NCBI GenBank assembly: GCA_036346405.1 | Contig: CM070568.1 | Location: 32,220,870 to 32,284,869, forward strand | Reading direction: 5' to 3' | Length of the DNA stretch: 64,000 nucleotides | DNA from: Phyllostachys edulis | Taxonomy: Eukaryota; Streptophyta; Magnoliopsida; Poales; Poaceae | Shown: piece by piece, positions 22,311 to 34,002 of the stretch | Layout: each line of letters begins with the position of its first letter | How positions within the stretch are numbered: position 1 is the first letter of the stretch | The notes under the pieces: model-generated | The model's database searches: none | Told to the model about the DNA's origin: nothing | The model's input: the letters and a program-made list of their open reading frames with translations, nothing else | Position numbers and translations under genes: made by a program

Positions 22311-23260
22311 TTGGAGGATTATTATTCAGGTAAAAGTACCTTCCCCTCCATACAAGAGCTCGGAGAGCCAAGCTCCAAAAAGGGCAAGGATGTCAACGAA
22401 GAAATGGAGTACCAGGAGCCACAACACACTGTTGATATGATCTTTGGTAGATTTTTCTCGTACGAATCAAGGCACCATCTAAAGTCTGTGGAGCAAGAAG
22501 TGAACCTCGCCGAATCTCCGATCACCGTCAAGCCATCCAGGTGGTCAGAGACAGTTATCTCCTTCAGCAAAGAAGACTACTCCATCCCTTCAACTCAACT
22601 AGGTAGGCTCCCTATTGTTGTAGAATCTACTATTAATAATTGCAAAGTTAATCGAGTTCTGATAGATGGTGGTAGTTCTTTAAATATCTTATTTACGGAG
22701 CATTGGAAGAAATGCAAATTCCCAGGTCGAAAGTATAGCCTGTGAAATATTTCTTCCATAGTATAGTTCAAGGATCTACTGCTAAACCGATAGAGCAACT
22801 TTCCCCACCGGTTACATTCGGAAGGCTAGATAACTTCCGAACAGAAAAAATTCTATTTGATGTAGCAGATTTCGAAACTGCATACAATGTAATTCATGGT
22901 CATCCAGCATTGGCAAAGTTCCTGATAGCTACGCATTATGTCTATCAGAGTTTAAAAATGCCAGGACCAAAAGTGGTCATTACGGTTCGAGAGGATAGAA
23001 AGATGGTATACGCATGTGGTCGAAAATCCCTAGAACTGGTCGACAAACTTCCGACCAGAGATACTAATCCACCTTCCACGCAGATCAAGCACTCGAGACC
23101 AGAGATGACCCCAAAACCTTTCGACCAGACCAAGGAGGTTCCGCTCGACAAAGACGCTTCTTCGAAAAACGTCAAAAAGCCGTCTGTAGAGATAGTGCTT
23201 GGGGGTAGTAGCATCAGTGGTATTTTTCAGGCTGAAGTAGGCATGCACTGTGGCCTGTGA
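22311..23260 (+). pseudogene. Protease region of TAT polyprotein
   Basis: Two open pieces in shifted frames (22311-22745 and 22742-23260). The first ends with the retropepsin active site VLIDGGSSLNILF (Asp codon 22665-22667), in the DGGS form usual for this lineage. The second carries VTFGRLDNFRTEKILFDVADF, HPALAKFLIATHYVYQSLKMPGP, the conserved stretch after the protease. The frame ends at 23260. The N-terminal half of reverse transcriptase that should follow is missing, replaced by unrelated DNA. Confidence 0.85.
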
Positions 23261-24670
23261 CAGGTAGAGAATGCTCGAACTTCACCATTGCAAATTTGCA
23301 ATGCATGACTTCACAATTGTAGCGTCAGTGAACACAATTTTCAGTTTTCTAGTGTATGCAAGATTGTGCATCCTTATCTGTGTACATATAATATACTAAT
23401 AATCCATCCTGATGAGGTATGTATGCCTTGATTTGATTTAGAGAGTACGAAAGAAAAAAGAGAGATCTAATTATTGATTGTTTAGTATGATGTTTTATGT
23501 GGGTAGTGAGTAGCTTTTCTACTATGCTTTTTTTCTTCTACTTTTGTACCATGGTGTCATGTCTTTGATATGTTGAATTTTGTTATTACTATGCAGTGTA
23601 TCAAGGATGCTTACTATATAATCCTCCAATTAGCTAGTCAATATTCAAAATGAATCTACTGGTGAATAAACACTTCACCTTGGCTACATACACGCAATTA
23701 ATGCACATATATAAATCTACTGTATACAATACACAACTTGACACCACGATTAGTAGGCTCCAATGAAGTTTCTAGAAGAAACTAGTAGCTCCACTTATGT
23801 AACCAAAGAATCAAAATTAAGGAGAGAAAAGCAACCAACCTGCCGTACAGTTTGCTGTTGAAATTTCCTATTGACTTTGAACTTGGTTCAGAATAATATC
23901 AGTACACAGTAGATGATCAGATTCTAACTAATTTCAAATCCCATCAGATTGAGCATCTCTACACGTAGTCACGTCAGGTACATTATTCTTGCTGGTATGG
24001 ATTCTATTAATCGCAATCGTCCAACCTGCACTGCAGTAGTACGTTACTCTCTTTTAATTCTTTTGTCATTTCTCAAACGACGAAGAACATCTCATGTAAT
24101 CCCTCTTTTACCAAGTAGTTGCCATTTTAGCGGTTAGCATGGTCTCCAACATACAATTTTAAATATTACTTTTCATGATTATATTTGAGTAGCAATTATA
24201 AAAAATAAAATATTGTGAAAATAGGTTTCACGGTGAATTCACAGATATTATTTTTATGTGGTCAATCTAGATATATACTTTTGGATATATATTATTGGCC
24301 AAAGCTAGCTCAAAAAACTGAAGAAGAAAAAACGCATTCTATTGGGTAACAGGAGGGAGTGCTAAGTACTGCTGTTAACATTGACGAGTCGGCTCAAAAA
24401 GAGATTATGTGATCAAATTTATTCTGATTAACTTGTGAGATCGATGGATGGATCAACTCGATCCGATCGGTACATGTGATATGCACACTGCACAGGTGAC
24501 CCTCTGCACGCCCGCGATAACGACACGGCCAAATCGATGGATTCTTTCCTCTCCTTTTTTTCTTCTTCAAATTTTTGGGTATATAGATTAATCGATCGAT
24601 CGATTCTTGTGTCAATGGCATGTCGTAGATGGAACCAAGGTACAGCTCTATGCCCTAGCTCAATCTATCT
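23261..24670. other. Unidentified DNA, left half of an inserted block
   Basis: I recognise no gene or transposon end. AT-rich, no long frames. The part 24130-24362 (palindromic TATATA words, ending GGAGGGAGTGC) vaguely resembles a Stowaway-type MITE end. With 32373-32764 it forms the block that replaced part of the TAT pol gene and then received the copia element. Confidence 0.4.
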
Positions 24671-25245
24671 TGTTGGAACCAAGCCGAAGAACATCTCACG
24701 CTCGAAAGAAATTTATGCTGACATCGCAAGCTAGCACACACACGCTATCACGTGGACACACGCACGCACACAACACGAAGTGAACACAAAAAATAGGAGA
24801 CGACAAGGAGATTCTTTTGCTGCTGGAAAACTTGCTTCTTATTTTCGGGTATCCTTCTTTATATAAAGATTACAAGCAGTCGAGAGCTTTCTACTAACCA
24901 CCAATAGCTACGTGATCTTGTTGCTAATAACCAACAGCTAACAACTAAATACTAACTACTGGCTAACATATCATGTGCACTCATGTACTAACAAACTAAT
25001 AAACTCCCAAACTCACGGCTAACAAAAAAACTCACGTACTGGCCGTGAGCAACACGCACGACACATTGACTTGGGTATGTATGTAACTGTGGCAAGTAGA
25101 CACAAATTCGTCTTGTGTTGCACGTAGACAGACTCAGCAATCTTGTTGGACTCGGCTTCAACTTGGCTCACGCGCTCATGACTGGAGATGGTGACACAAC
25201 TCGAACGCGTCTCGAACTCAACTTGTTACAAGATTAATTCTAACA
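24671..25245 (-). repeat. 3' LTR of copia element
   Basis: 575 bp, TGTTGGAACC to TTCTAACA, matching the two halves of 27035-32367 around the Helitron. A purine tract (minus-strand AAGGGGGTG, 25247-25256) adjoins it, as expected for a 3' LTR. Confidence 0.87.
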
Positions 25246-25346
25246 AACACCCCCTTAATCTTGTAACATCAACTAGCTCTAGTTTATGACACATCTCTAA
25301 CTTGTTGAGGCGGTCGGTCTTAACTACGACTTACCCAACTATTACT

Positions 25347-25490
25347 CGACTCAGGATGGCGAACACACCAACTCAACATCCTAGACACAACGACTTAGGA
25401 TGACGAACACATCTCCTCAACATCCCGGACTCAACTCTACGAAGTCGACTTAGGACGGCGAACACACCTCCTCAACGTCCCGGACTCAAC
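25347..25490 (-). repeat. Tandem repeats before copia polypurine tract
   Basis: Three degenerate units of about 44-55 bp start CGACTYAGGAYG and share GGCGAACACACC and CTCAAC blocks (25347, 25391, 25446). They lie between the gag stop and the 3' LTR in place of pol. Confidence 0.7.
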
Positions 25491-25534
25491 TCAGCATCAG
25501 AGTAACGCCGACTGGTCTTCAGCATCAACCACAA

Positions 25535-26949
25535 TTAAATGCGCCCCGCTTTCTCCTTCCTAGGATTACGACATTTAGAAGCGAAGTGCCCGTAGTCCTG
25601 ACAATTGTAGCAGCGAACCTTCGCCTTGTCGAACGTGCGATTCTTCATGCCAAAGTTGTCAGCACCCTCTTTATTGGACCTAGATTCCCACTCGGCATGA
25701 GTGAGTAGTAGATGCTCACCTTCCTCGTTGCGCCGCCGTCCCTTTGTGCGTTCCTCGTACCGTAGAAGAAGTCTATCGATTTGAAATCTTTGTGGTCCAG
25801 AGCTGTTAAGAGACATAAGACACCATCCACCTCGACGCCAGAACTGAAATCTATTGAAAGCAATGCTTAGAACCAAATAGAATGTCCTTCCAATGAGCTG
25901 CAATTATTTTATAGGAGTATTAGGTAGCTTTCATTCGGTGCTAAAAATTAAAAGATGCTAGCTCGTGGAATTTATTGATAACTAATACAGTTAACTGGGC
26001 TACTTTTGAAGTCTATTTCTGGCTTTTCTTTCTTTCTTTCATAATCAAAATGCCCAGGCTAGATGAATTAACATGATGTACTGTGCAATTTTTGGGGGTC
26101 TATCCATTAAGACTTACTGATTTTCTTAAAAGTGCTATGATGTTGTTTGCAAAAAAAAAAATGGTCGTATGTTGTTTGCAATTATCCATGCTCAAAGAGA
26201 GGACCTTAGCAATTCAACAATAGACTGACAATCACAAAATAAGAGAATTATCCTCTGTATATTCAATTTTTCATCCTTCATGTAAAATACAAATATGTGA
26301 ATTGTTTGACTCCATAGGAAAAGCATTGAATGATATTTTTGTAGCTTCGAACACCCATCTAGGAAATCCTGGGTCCGCCACTGCTCATACGCCTTCAGCC
26401 GCCCAACCAACTCTACAACCATCATCGTCTTCATATCACCAAATTGCTCAACGGTGGAGATGATCGGCAAGAATTTGTCGGGGACGGCACGAAGAAACTT
26501 CTTCACGACGGTGCGCTCCTCCATCTTGTCTCTGAGGACACAAATCTCATTTTGACGATGGTGGTCAACCTCATGGCGAAGTCCTTGATGGACTCCGTCT
26601 CCTTCATGCACATCACATCGAACTCACACAGGAGGGTCTGTGCTCGTGCTTCCTTAACACGGTCAGCGCCTACATGCATCTCCTTCAGGGTGTCCCAAGC
26701 CTCCTTGGCCGTCTCATTTTCAGCCAAGACCATCATCATGGCCTCGGACACGGCTTGGAATATGGCGGCGAGAGCCATCTGGTCCTTTCGCTCATCGACC
26801 AGCTCTATGCCTTCCACCGTTGCCCACACCCCTTGTGTACGCATGAATACCTTCATCTTCACCGCCCAAGCGCCATAGTTGGTCTCAGTAAGCATTGGGT
26901 ATTGGAGGGTTACCGAACCCTCTTTCGCCGGTGCCTTGGATACCGCCAT
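25535..26949 (-). pseudogene. Copia gag with CCHC zinc knuckle
   Basis: The ATG at 26949 starts MAVSKAPAKEG. The DUF4219/UBN2-type part reads MLTETNYGAWAVKMKVFM, LAENETAKEAWDTLKEMH and ESIKDFAMRLTTIV. A frame shift near 26540 leads to FLRAVPDKFLPIISTVEQF. After the hAT-like insertion (25762-26383) the end carries the knuckle CYNCQDYGHFASKC (CX2CX4HX4C intact) and stops at 25535. In the family it forms the particle and binds RNA. The stop right after the basic tail, with no pol behind, explains the missing enzymes. Confidence 0.85.
25762..26383. mobile_element. hAT-like insertion in copia gag
   Basis: Its right end, read inverted, is CAGTGGCGGACCCAGGATTT, a common grass hAT terminus. Imperfect 8-bp flanks CTCGTACC (25754-25761) and CTCATACG (26384-26391) fit an old duplication. 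The left end shows no matching TIR, so the left edge is uncertain or truncated. No transposase. Confidence 0.6.
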
Positions 26950-27020
26950 GTCCGAGGTGTCGCACTGCCCACGGACTTTTGTGGGGACGACATTTGCTTC
27001 GGCATGACGCGTTACACCTC

Positions 27021-27032
27021 GCTCTGATACCA
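27021..27032 (-). other. Primer-binding site of copia element
   Basis: The minus strand reads TGGTATCAGAGC, complementary to the 3' end of plant initiator tRNA-Met, 2 bp from the LTR end. Confidence 0.85.
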
Positions 27033-28747
27033 CTTGTTGGAACCAAGTCGAAGAACTCTCACGCTCGGAAGAAATTCATGTTGTCTTGTTGTCGCAAGCT
27101 AGCACACACACGCTATCACGTGGACGCACGCATGCACACAACACGAAGTGAACACAAAAACAGGAGACGACGAGGAGATTCTTTTGCCACTAGAAAACTT
27201 GCTTCTTGTTTTTGTGTATCCTTATTACTAAAACTAATTCTTGGAAGAAAGGGCGCTCAGCGGCCCTGCCACGTCGCCCGAAAATTGTGGTCCGTCAGAT
27301 CTCGCGCGCCGCCGCTCCGGAACGTCCGATCGCGCCGGGCGCTAGAACGCAGACCCACGTCGCTTCGCCAGTAGCGTCTTCTTCCCGAGTCTTCCTCTCC
27401 CTTCTCGCTTCTCGCTATTCCCCTTTTTCGCCCCGCTGCTCTCTCCCTCTTCGCTTTCCTCCATCGACCGCCGCCTCCCCTCCTTGCTCATCCGGATTAG
27501 ATTTAAGAGGACAACAGAAGCATCTTCACCAACAGAATAGTTGCTATCTGAATCTGGCAAATCTGCATGAATAGATTTTCCATGCGTTATTATCAGATTC
27601 CATATCCACTGTCTACATAGCTTTTTTGTTGTCCTGTCGTTTTCACTTTCATGAATTTTTATTAGTCTGTTCTCATATATAGTGCAAATCTGACCACTTG
27701 AAAGTTGAAACTGTGATTTCATTATTATTTTTTAGCTTTTTGATCGCTAGCGGTGTTTGTCTTACTGTTAGCATGCTTATAGGTGGTGCTATCGCGGCGA
27801 AGAATAGGGTCGATTTAACTCAAAGCGGATGAAGCAACCGTGGCGGTAAGGTCGTCGCCTTCCTCCTCGACGTCGCATTGGCGGTATGGTAAGTTACTGT
27901 GCTTTGACTACTTCTTACTAGTAGAGAATGAGACCCGTGTATGACATATGTCATTGCTCATAGGAATGATAGATATGCGCACGAGGACGCTGCTTTTTTT
28001 ATGTAGTCTATAACAATTGCCTTACGATCCTTTAGTAGCTCGCTTAGACTTTCACCATGTAGCTTTGATTAAACACTCATTGTTGGTATTGTTGTTTCAT
28101 GAACTTTGTTCCGATTCCGATTGACTACCATCGGTAACTCTATTGCGCCTATTTGTCAGAGATTAGCTTGGAAGATCTTGATGGAATCGAGGACAAGTTT
28201 ATGTGGGAAATGGTCAGATGTTCAAAGACAAGGACTCTACATGGCTATGAACCTCCACTTAACAAGAATCACCGAGCTTCTTCTATTCGCTTTGATGGGG
28301 AAATAATAGTGCAAAGAAGATCAAGAAAGAGGAGCTCAGAAAAGAAGATTTCACAAAAAAAATGTACAGATAAGCAAGCTGATTTCTCTGAAGTTTCGCT
28401 TTTTCCTGAGAACAGATCATGTTTCTTCTAGGAAACTACTGATTAATTAAGGTTCTTGATGAGTGTAGCCTCACTCTAATTATAGACTTGAGCAGCAGAT
28501 AGGAAAAAATGTTAGCGTGCTGTGATTACTTCTCAGTGGTAGACGAATTCTGCATACCAAAAAAAAAAGCTCAGTCAAGATTAGAAGCTCCATCCTTTTC
28601 GCTTGCAAAACAATATCATCTCCGTCTGAAAAAGGTATCTCCCTTATACATACATTTTCGTCGTTTCTCTTCTTTCCATCTTATAACTAAAGCATGCCTA
28701 CAGAGCTCATCTCCATGCCATAAAGACTGCTTCGTGTTTTTTTGTGA

Positions 28748-29125
28748 ATTAACTAATCTTCCTACATTTAAAATAGGAGACACTGTCAGTGCTTATAAGG
28801 TTGGCATATATGAGGTAAGGTTTATGAGTTTTCTCGCATCACCTGAGCTCACCTTTTATTTGTATATGAAATTATTGACAAATCATGATTCTTCATTAAG
28901 GGAAGCACCACAACTCCTGATTACCTTAGTGAAAGTGAATTGCCCTCTCTCATGGAGAAGAATGGCAAGGTACAAATGCATCAGTTCCTGTTCATGTAGC
29001 CAGCATTTGTGAGTGTAACTATACCCAAGTTAGTTGAGGTCTTTTCTATCCAGACATTCATGAGCATCTAATATACTGAATTTTTATGTTCGCATGTCTA
29101 TGCTTAGATATGTAAATCTACTTAA
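28748..29125 (+). repeat. Internal Helitron duplication, copy 1
   Basis: About 375 bp nearly identical to 29893-30265. Both can be read as LPTFKIGDTVSAYKVGIYEV, which may be a captured exon plus intron, and both end at TATGTAAATCTAC. Confidence 0.8.
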
Positions 29126-29892
29126 ATGCCTAAATGCAACTACTTATCTTTGTTAAAGGTAAATTCTCAAGAAGATTAGTATCAATGACTCAGGAACTAC
29201 ATTGATAAGAGGATATCAGTGTATTGATGCTAATCTCTGCTTGCCAGATACACTCAGGACAATATGAGCACGCCTTCAACTCTGTCTTAGCTTCGTAATG
29301 AAGTCATCATGGTATAATTCAAGAATAGTACATCTATATTTGATACCAATGTTACTCAAATACGTTTTATCTTATCCTAAACTAGCATCAAGATCAAGCA
29401 GATACGTTCGTGACCACGAACAATGCGTTGTCTACATAATATTTGGCTTTTAACATTGCTAAATGGTATTTTCTTTTGAGACTTGCAGCATTTATATATC
29501 CAAAGGCACTTACCATGAAGGACAAAAAAAATATATCCGCGCGAGTTTATTGCATTCTGATATGCTTCATGAAAACAGCTATCTACTTCAATAAAATGAC
29601 ATTAGACACGATGAAATAAATTAGAATTAGCAGTTGATCCCATTGCTATGTCTAATGTATGATCAATCAAGCTTTCATGCCATTCCAGTTTTTGCATTGT
29701 TGATTATCTTTTAATTTAATGGCAGATTTTAAAGGAAACGATTGGTAAATCACCATCTTTTTTTTTGCAAAAAAAAAATGATTTGCGAGACTGCAGTTGA
29801 GTTCGCTTTAGTTGGAGAGACTTTCCACTCTGTTGGCTATCGAGTCGCTTCTAAACGATTTACATCTATTATGCCATGCTTAGCTATGAGTG

Positions 29893-30265
29893 AGACTAAT
29901 CTTCCTACATTTAAAATAGGAGACACTGTTAGTACTTATAAGGTTGGCATATATGAGGTAAGGTTTATGAGTTTTCTCACATCGCCTGAGCTCACCTTTT
30001 ATTTGTATATGAAATTATTAACAAATCATGATTCTTCATTAAGGGAAGCACCACACCTCCTGATTACCTTAGTGAAAGTGAATTGACCTGTCTCATGGAG
30101 AAGAATGGCAAGTCACAGATGCATCAGTTCCTGTTCATGTAGACAGCAGTTGTGAGCATAACTATACCCAAGTTAGTTGAGGTCTTTTCTATCCAGACAT
30201 TCATGAGCATCTGATATATTGAATTTTTATGTTCGCATGTCTATGCTTAGATATGTAAATCTACA
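29893..30265 (+). repeat. Internal Helitron duplication, copy 2
   Basis: Second copy of 28748-29125 with scattered single-base changes (for example SAY to STY). The intervening 0.77 kb is not duplicated. Confidence 0.8.
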
Positions 30266-30284
30266 AAATGCTTCTGATTATCCA

Positions 30285-31020
30285 TTGATGGAATGTTGAA
30301 TGGATGGATGAATATATGTTTGAGTTAATAAATTATTACTCATGTGGTTCATTTAATAAAATGATATTACCATCACACAGTTCTCAATTTTTACCATTAT
30401 GTATGGGATGTGATATTACCTGCTACTAGATTTTCAGATGGTATTTGAGGATTTACTAATTAATTAATGATAGAAACCATTGTTCTCATCGTTGCATTTT
30501 TTTTCAGGTGCTGCGTCATCCGCTTAATGGTGTAGTTCTCCTGTTTAGTCAATTCTAATTATACATCTGTTCAGTCAGTTTTGATTTTGCATCAATGTAA
30601 TATTGAATGGATGGATGAATGTATGTTTTAGTTAATAAATGATTACTCGTGTGGTTCATTTAGTAAAACGATATTACCATCATATAGTCCTTTGGTTTTT
30701 AGCATTATGTCAGACTATGCATCAGTGGAATATTGAATGGATGGATGAATGTATGTTTGAATTAATGAATGATGCTACAAAAATACCAAATGATTATTTG
30801 AGGCCATAGTTCTCTGTCATGCTAATATGGATGAATGCTAGATCCATGTTTGTTCCTGTCATACTACATGTTTAGACTATCTTCTTGTGCAGCTCACATT
30901 TCCTCACCCTTTTTTCCCTAAATGTTGCCAGACGGTGATTTGAGGCAATAGTTCTCTGTAACGCTAATCTAGATGAATGCTAAATCCATGTTTGTTCCTG
31001 CCGTACTATATGTTTAGACT
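30285..31020 (+). repeat. Degenerate tandem repeats in Helitron
   Basis: GAATGGATGGATGAAT occurs near 30298, 30602 and 30732, with following TTAATAAAT-type and GTGGTTCATTTA words. GAATGCTARATCCATGTTTG occurs at about 30833 and 30974. Confidence 0.7.
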
Positions 31021-31965
31021 TTTTGTGGGTGTTGCGCGCGTTTCCTCATTTTTTTTGTGTGCTAAATGGTGTCTCTGTCAAAATGGTGTCTATTTGTCCA
31101 TGCTGCTTTGGTGTATCTTGCCATGTGATGCACACAATCTAATAGTCTACTTTGTTGCATGTGACTAAATAAAGTCGTTTTGTTTCCTTTTGCAGCTGTA
31201 CTTATTCAAGATGCAGCTCCTCTATACGAAAGGTAAGAATCCGAGCTCCTAACCAATTTTCATAGCACATGCATGATTCTCTTATTAATTAGGTTTACCG
31301 TCGTATTGTCTTTTTTCATATAGATTGTTAGGTCATACTCTCACATAAACTATCTTTTTGCTGATTGTCAGGCCATACTCTCACATAGACTATCTTTTTG
31401 TTGATCATGGTGTCTCTTTTAGATAGTTGTACCACGTTCTAAAAGGTTTGTATCTGAATCTGATGCAAATTTTTATCCCCTTTACATCGGTACGCATATA
31501 AACCCTCATGTGCAGCTATCTAGAATGACTATATTAATTCTTATAGTCTATTTTTTTTTCATCATGTACAAAAAGACACTACATACACAAGTTCTAGATT
31601 ATATTATGGAGGTGACAGTTTTTATAATCTGTCAGAAATAACACACCCTTTTTAGAGATGTTGATCTTTCAAGATTTATTTTATGCTAGCATGAAAGTAT
31701 CTATTATGCATGCTATTCTTTGCCTGAGAATAAATTGAAATATGTTCTATTCTAACATAGTATCTACGCATCCAATTGTTGCTAACTGCAAATATCTGTA
31801 TATTCTTCCATAAATTAAAAACTTGACAGTTGAATTGCGCTACTGTAGTAACCTTTATTCACAAATCCCTCTGAGCTATTACATTTATCAAACATCTATG
31901 CCTGCCAAACATCTTTACCAAACAACACTTCTCACCGAATCCAAAAAAATAATAATAAATAAACA

Positions 31966-31995
31966 CCCGCGCCATTGGCGCGGGTTATCTTCTAG
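31966..31995 (+). other. Helitron 3' terminal hairpin and CTAG end
   Basis: 8-bp GC stem, 3-nt loop, then TTATCTTCTAG. This is the canonical terminator of plant Helitron transposition. Confidence 0.88.
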
Positions 31996-32372
31996 TTTAT
32001 ATAAAGATTACAAGCAGCCGAGAGCTTTCTACTAACCACCAACAGCTATGTGATCTTGTTGCTAACAACCAACAGCTAACAACTAACAACTAGCTAACAT
32101 ATCACATGCACTCACGTACTAACAAACTCCCAAACTCGCGGCTAACAAAAAACTCACTTACTGGCCATGAGCAACACGCATGACACATCGACTTGGGCAT
32201 GTATGCAACTGCGGCAAGCGTACACGACTTCGTCTTGTGTTGCATGTAGATAGACTCAGCGACCTTATTGGACTCGGCTTCAACTTGGCTCATGCGCTCA
32301 TGACTGAAGACGGTGACAGAACTCGAACACGTCTTGAACTCGACTTGTTGCAAGATTAATTCTAACATATCT

Positions 32373-32764
32373 TGGCAGAATCTAGCTTGATTGTGCTTGC
32401 TTTTAGTCTCTTAGTTAGTAGCTAGCTAGCTAGCTAGACACATCTAGAGTTGACAAGAAATTGACATATGTTAATTCATGGAGGGGAGGAAAATTTGAAA
32501 ACACTTAGGAACGTAGTTTATACTAGTATTGTTACCCGCGAGCTGCGAGGTTTTAGTGGTTAATTGGGCAATTCGTTATATGCCATTGAATAACTTCAAA
32601 TCTTCACAATGTGAGACTGGTGCCTCACTGACATATGGGTTCTTGATCTACATGTCAATCTCACAATTAGTGATATATTGTGAATCATGTAGTTATTTAG
32701 TGGCATATCATGAATTTTCTCTTACTTTTACTACGAACAATAGTTAAAGTATTCCTAGACTATC
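32373..32764. other. Unidentified DNA, right half of the inserted block
   Basis: No gene recognised. It contains a (CTAG)n-like run (AGCTAGCTAGCTAGCTAG, about 32411) and a palindrome-rich stretch. Together with 23261-24670 it flanks the copia element. The TAT reverse transcriptase frame begins near 32765. Confidence 0.4.
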
Positions 32765-34002
32765 TATAGTTTCGAAATTTAGAAGTCTACATTGATGACT
32801 TGGTTGTATAAAGCATCAATGCTGGCGATCATATCTCTGACCTACACGAAACTTTCAATAACTTAAGAAGGCATAACCTTAAATTAAATCCGAACAAGTG
32901 TGCGTTTGGAGTTTCCTCTAGAAAGCTTCTTGGATTTATAGTTTCGGCTAGAGGAATTGAAGCGAACCCAGTAAAAATATCGACCATCGACCAGATGCAC
33001 CCTCCGACCACAAAAAAAGTCCAAAAACTAACCGACTGTATAACAGCACTGAGTCATTTCATAGCACGGTTAGGGGAACAAGGATTACCTTTCTTTAAGC
33101 TTCTTAGAAAACATGAAAGTTTCGAGTAGACAAAAGATGCAAACGATGCCTTTGAAGAGCTCAAGAGGAACCTTATGATTGCCCCAATCTTAGTATCTCC
33201 AAGATCGGGAGAAACATTGCTGATATACGTGGCTACAACGCCATAAGCAGCCAGTGTTGTACTAGTCGTTGAACGTGATAATATCCAACGACCAGTATAT
33301 TATGTAAGCGAAGTCTTTCAGGGACCAAAGGAACGATACCCACAGGTACAAAAGTTGTTATATGGTCTCCTTACGGCTTCAAGAAAACTAAGGCATTACT
33401 TTCGGGCCCACAAAGTGATCGTACCTACTGGATATCCTCTTGGTCAAGTTCTCGAAAACAAAGAATCATTAGGACAAATAGCAAAATGGGCGGTCGAACT
33501 TGGGGTGTTCGACCTCCATTTCATTTCATAAACAACAATTAAGTCTCAGGCTTTAGCAGAATTCATTGCCGAATGGACGAACCCTAAACCCACCCAAGGG
33601 CTTGAGTACGAACACCATGAAGAGTGGATCATGTACTTTGACGGTTCCTTGATGCTCAAAGGCTCGGGGGCTGGAGTTGTCCTAGTATCTCCTACTAGAG
33701 AACACATTAAATACACTATTCAGTTAAACTTTCCTACTACAAACAATATGGCAAAATATGAAGGTTTACTAGCAAGACTTCGAGTAGCCAGAGCGCTCGG
33801 GATTCACAGATTACTAGTGAAAGGTGATTCTCAACTAGTAGTGAATCAAGTTGGGAAGGAGTATCAATGTTCCAGTCCCAAGAAGTCATCTTATTTGGCG
33901 GAAGTATGGAAACTCGAAGAGCACTTCTTCAGTTTCTAGATCCAATATATTTCTAGAAAGGAAAACTTTCTGGCAGACCAGTTGGCATAGATGGCCACAT
34001 CA
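32765..34002 (+). pseudogene. TAT reverse transcriptase (C-terminal) and RNase H domains
   Basis: The frame begins at VEVYIDDLVV, so only the end of the RT palm (YIDD, 32788-32799) and the connection remain: FNNLRRHNLKLNPNKCAFGV, KLLGFIVSARGIE. An RT-associated RNase H (PVYYVSEVFQGPKERYPQVQKLLYGL-type region) follows. A second, archaeal-type RNase H (33631-33939) has YFDGS, NNMAKYEGL and GDSQLVVNQV, with its final Asp in ENFLADQLA. Two RNase H domains are typical of TAT/Athila elements. Stops at YIDDLVV*, HESFE*, SF*, and elsewhere destroy the frame. About 200 residues of RT are absent. Confidence 0.85.

Larger units (their letters stand above)
27219..31995 (+). mobile_element. Non-autonomous Helitron
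   Basis: It starts TCCTTATTACTAAAAC and ends with the hairpin CCCGCGCC-ATT-GGCGCGGG (31966-31984), eleven bases and CTAG at 31992-31995, followed by T. No target duplication, as expected; the uninserted LTR at 24671-25245 gives the empty site, although the exact left base is ambiguous because both contain TATCCTT. Length 4.8 kb with no Rep/helicase. A GC-rich first 300 bp (27240-27500) could be a captured promoter or first exon. Short frames (28153-28431, 28509-29012) may be captured pieces but I cannot name them. Confidence 0.85.
24671..32367 (-). mobile_element. Ty1/copia-type retrotransposon, gag-only, with Helitron inside
   Basis: Two LTRs start TGTTGGAACC and end TTCTAACA (plus-strand view), with a perfect duplication TATCT at 24666-24670 and 32368-32372. 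On the minus strand: LTR, PBS complementary to initiator tRNA-Met, gag with zinc knuckle, tandem repeats, a purine tract, LTR. The internal part is only 1.8 kb and has no protease, integrase or RT, so the element was non-autonomous or lost pol early. The right LTR is split by a Helitron and gag by an hAT-like insertion. Confidence 0.88.
27035..32367 (-). repeat. 5' LTR of copia element, split by Helitron
   Basis: Halves 27035-27218 and 31996-32367 together match 24671-25245. It carries the same TTTATATAAAGATTACAAGC stretch after the insertion. Confidence 0.85.

Noticed and set aside
24130..24362. Possible Stowaway-type MITE
   Set aside because: Only one end resembles the GGAGGGAGTA terminus, with no matching left TIR and no TA duplication seen.
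27021..27032. tRNA-like sequence (complement of TGGTATCAGAGC), also at 61837
   Set aside because: Only 12 bases matching a tRNA 3' end, adjacent to LTRs: primer-binding sites, not tRNA genes.
28153..28431. 92-residue frame in Helitron with basic, NLS-like C-terminus
   Set aside because: Possibly a captured exon, but no family motif is recognisable and there is no evidence of expression. Not called as a gene.
31966..31984. GC hairpin as a transcription terminator
   Set aside because: Intrinsic terminators are a bacterial feature; position 11 bp before CTAG makes it the Helitron 3' end.
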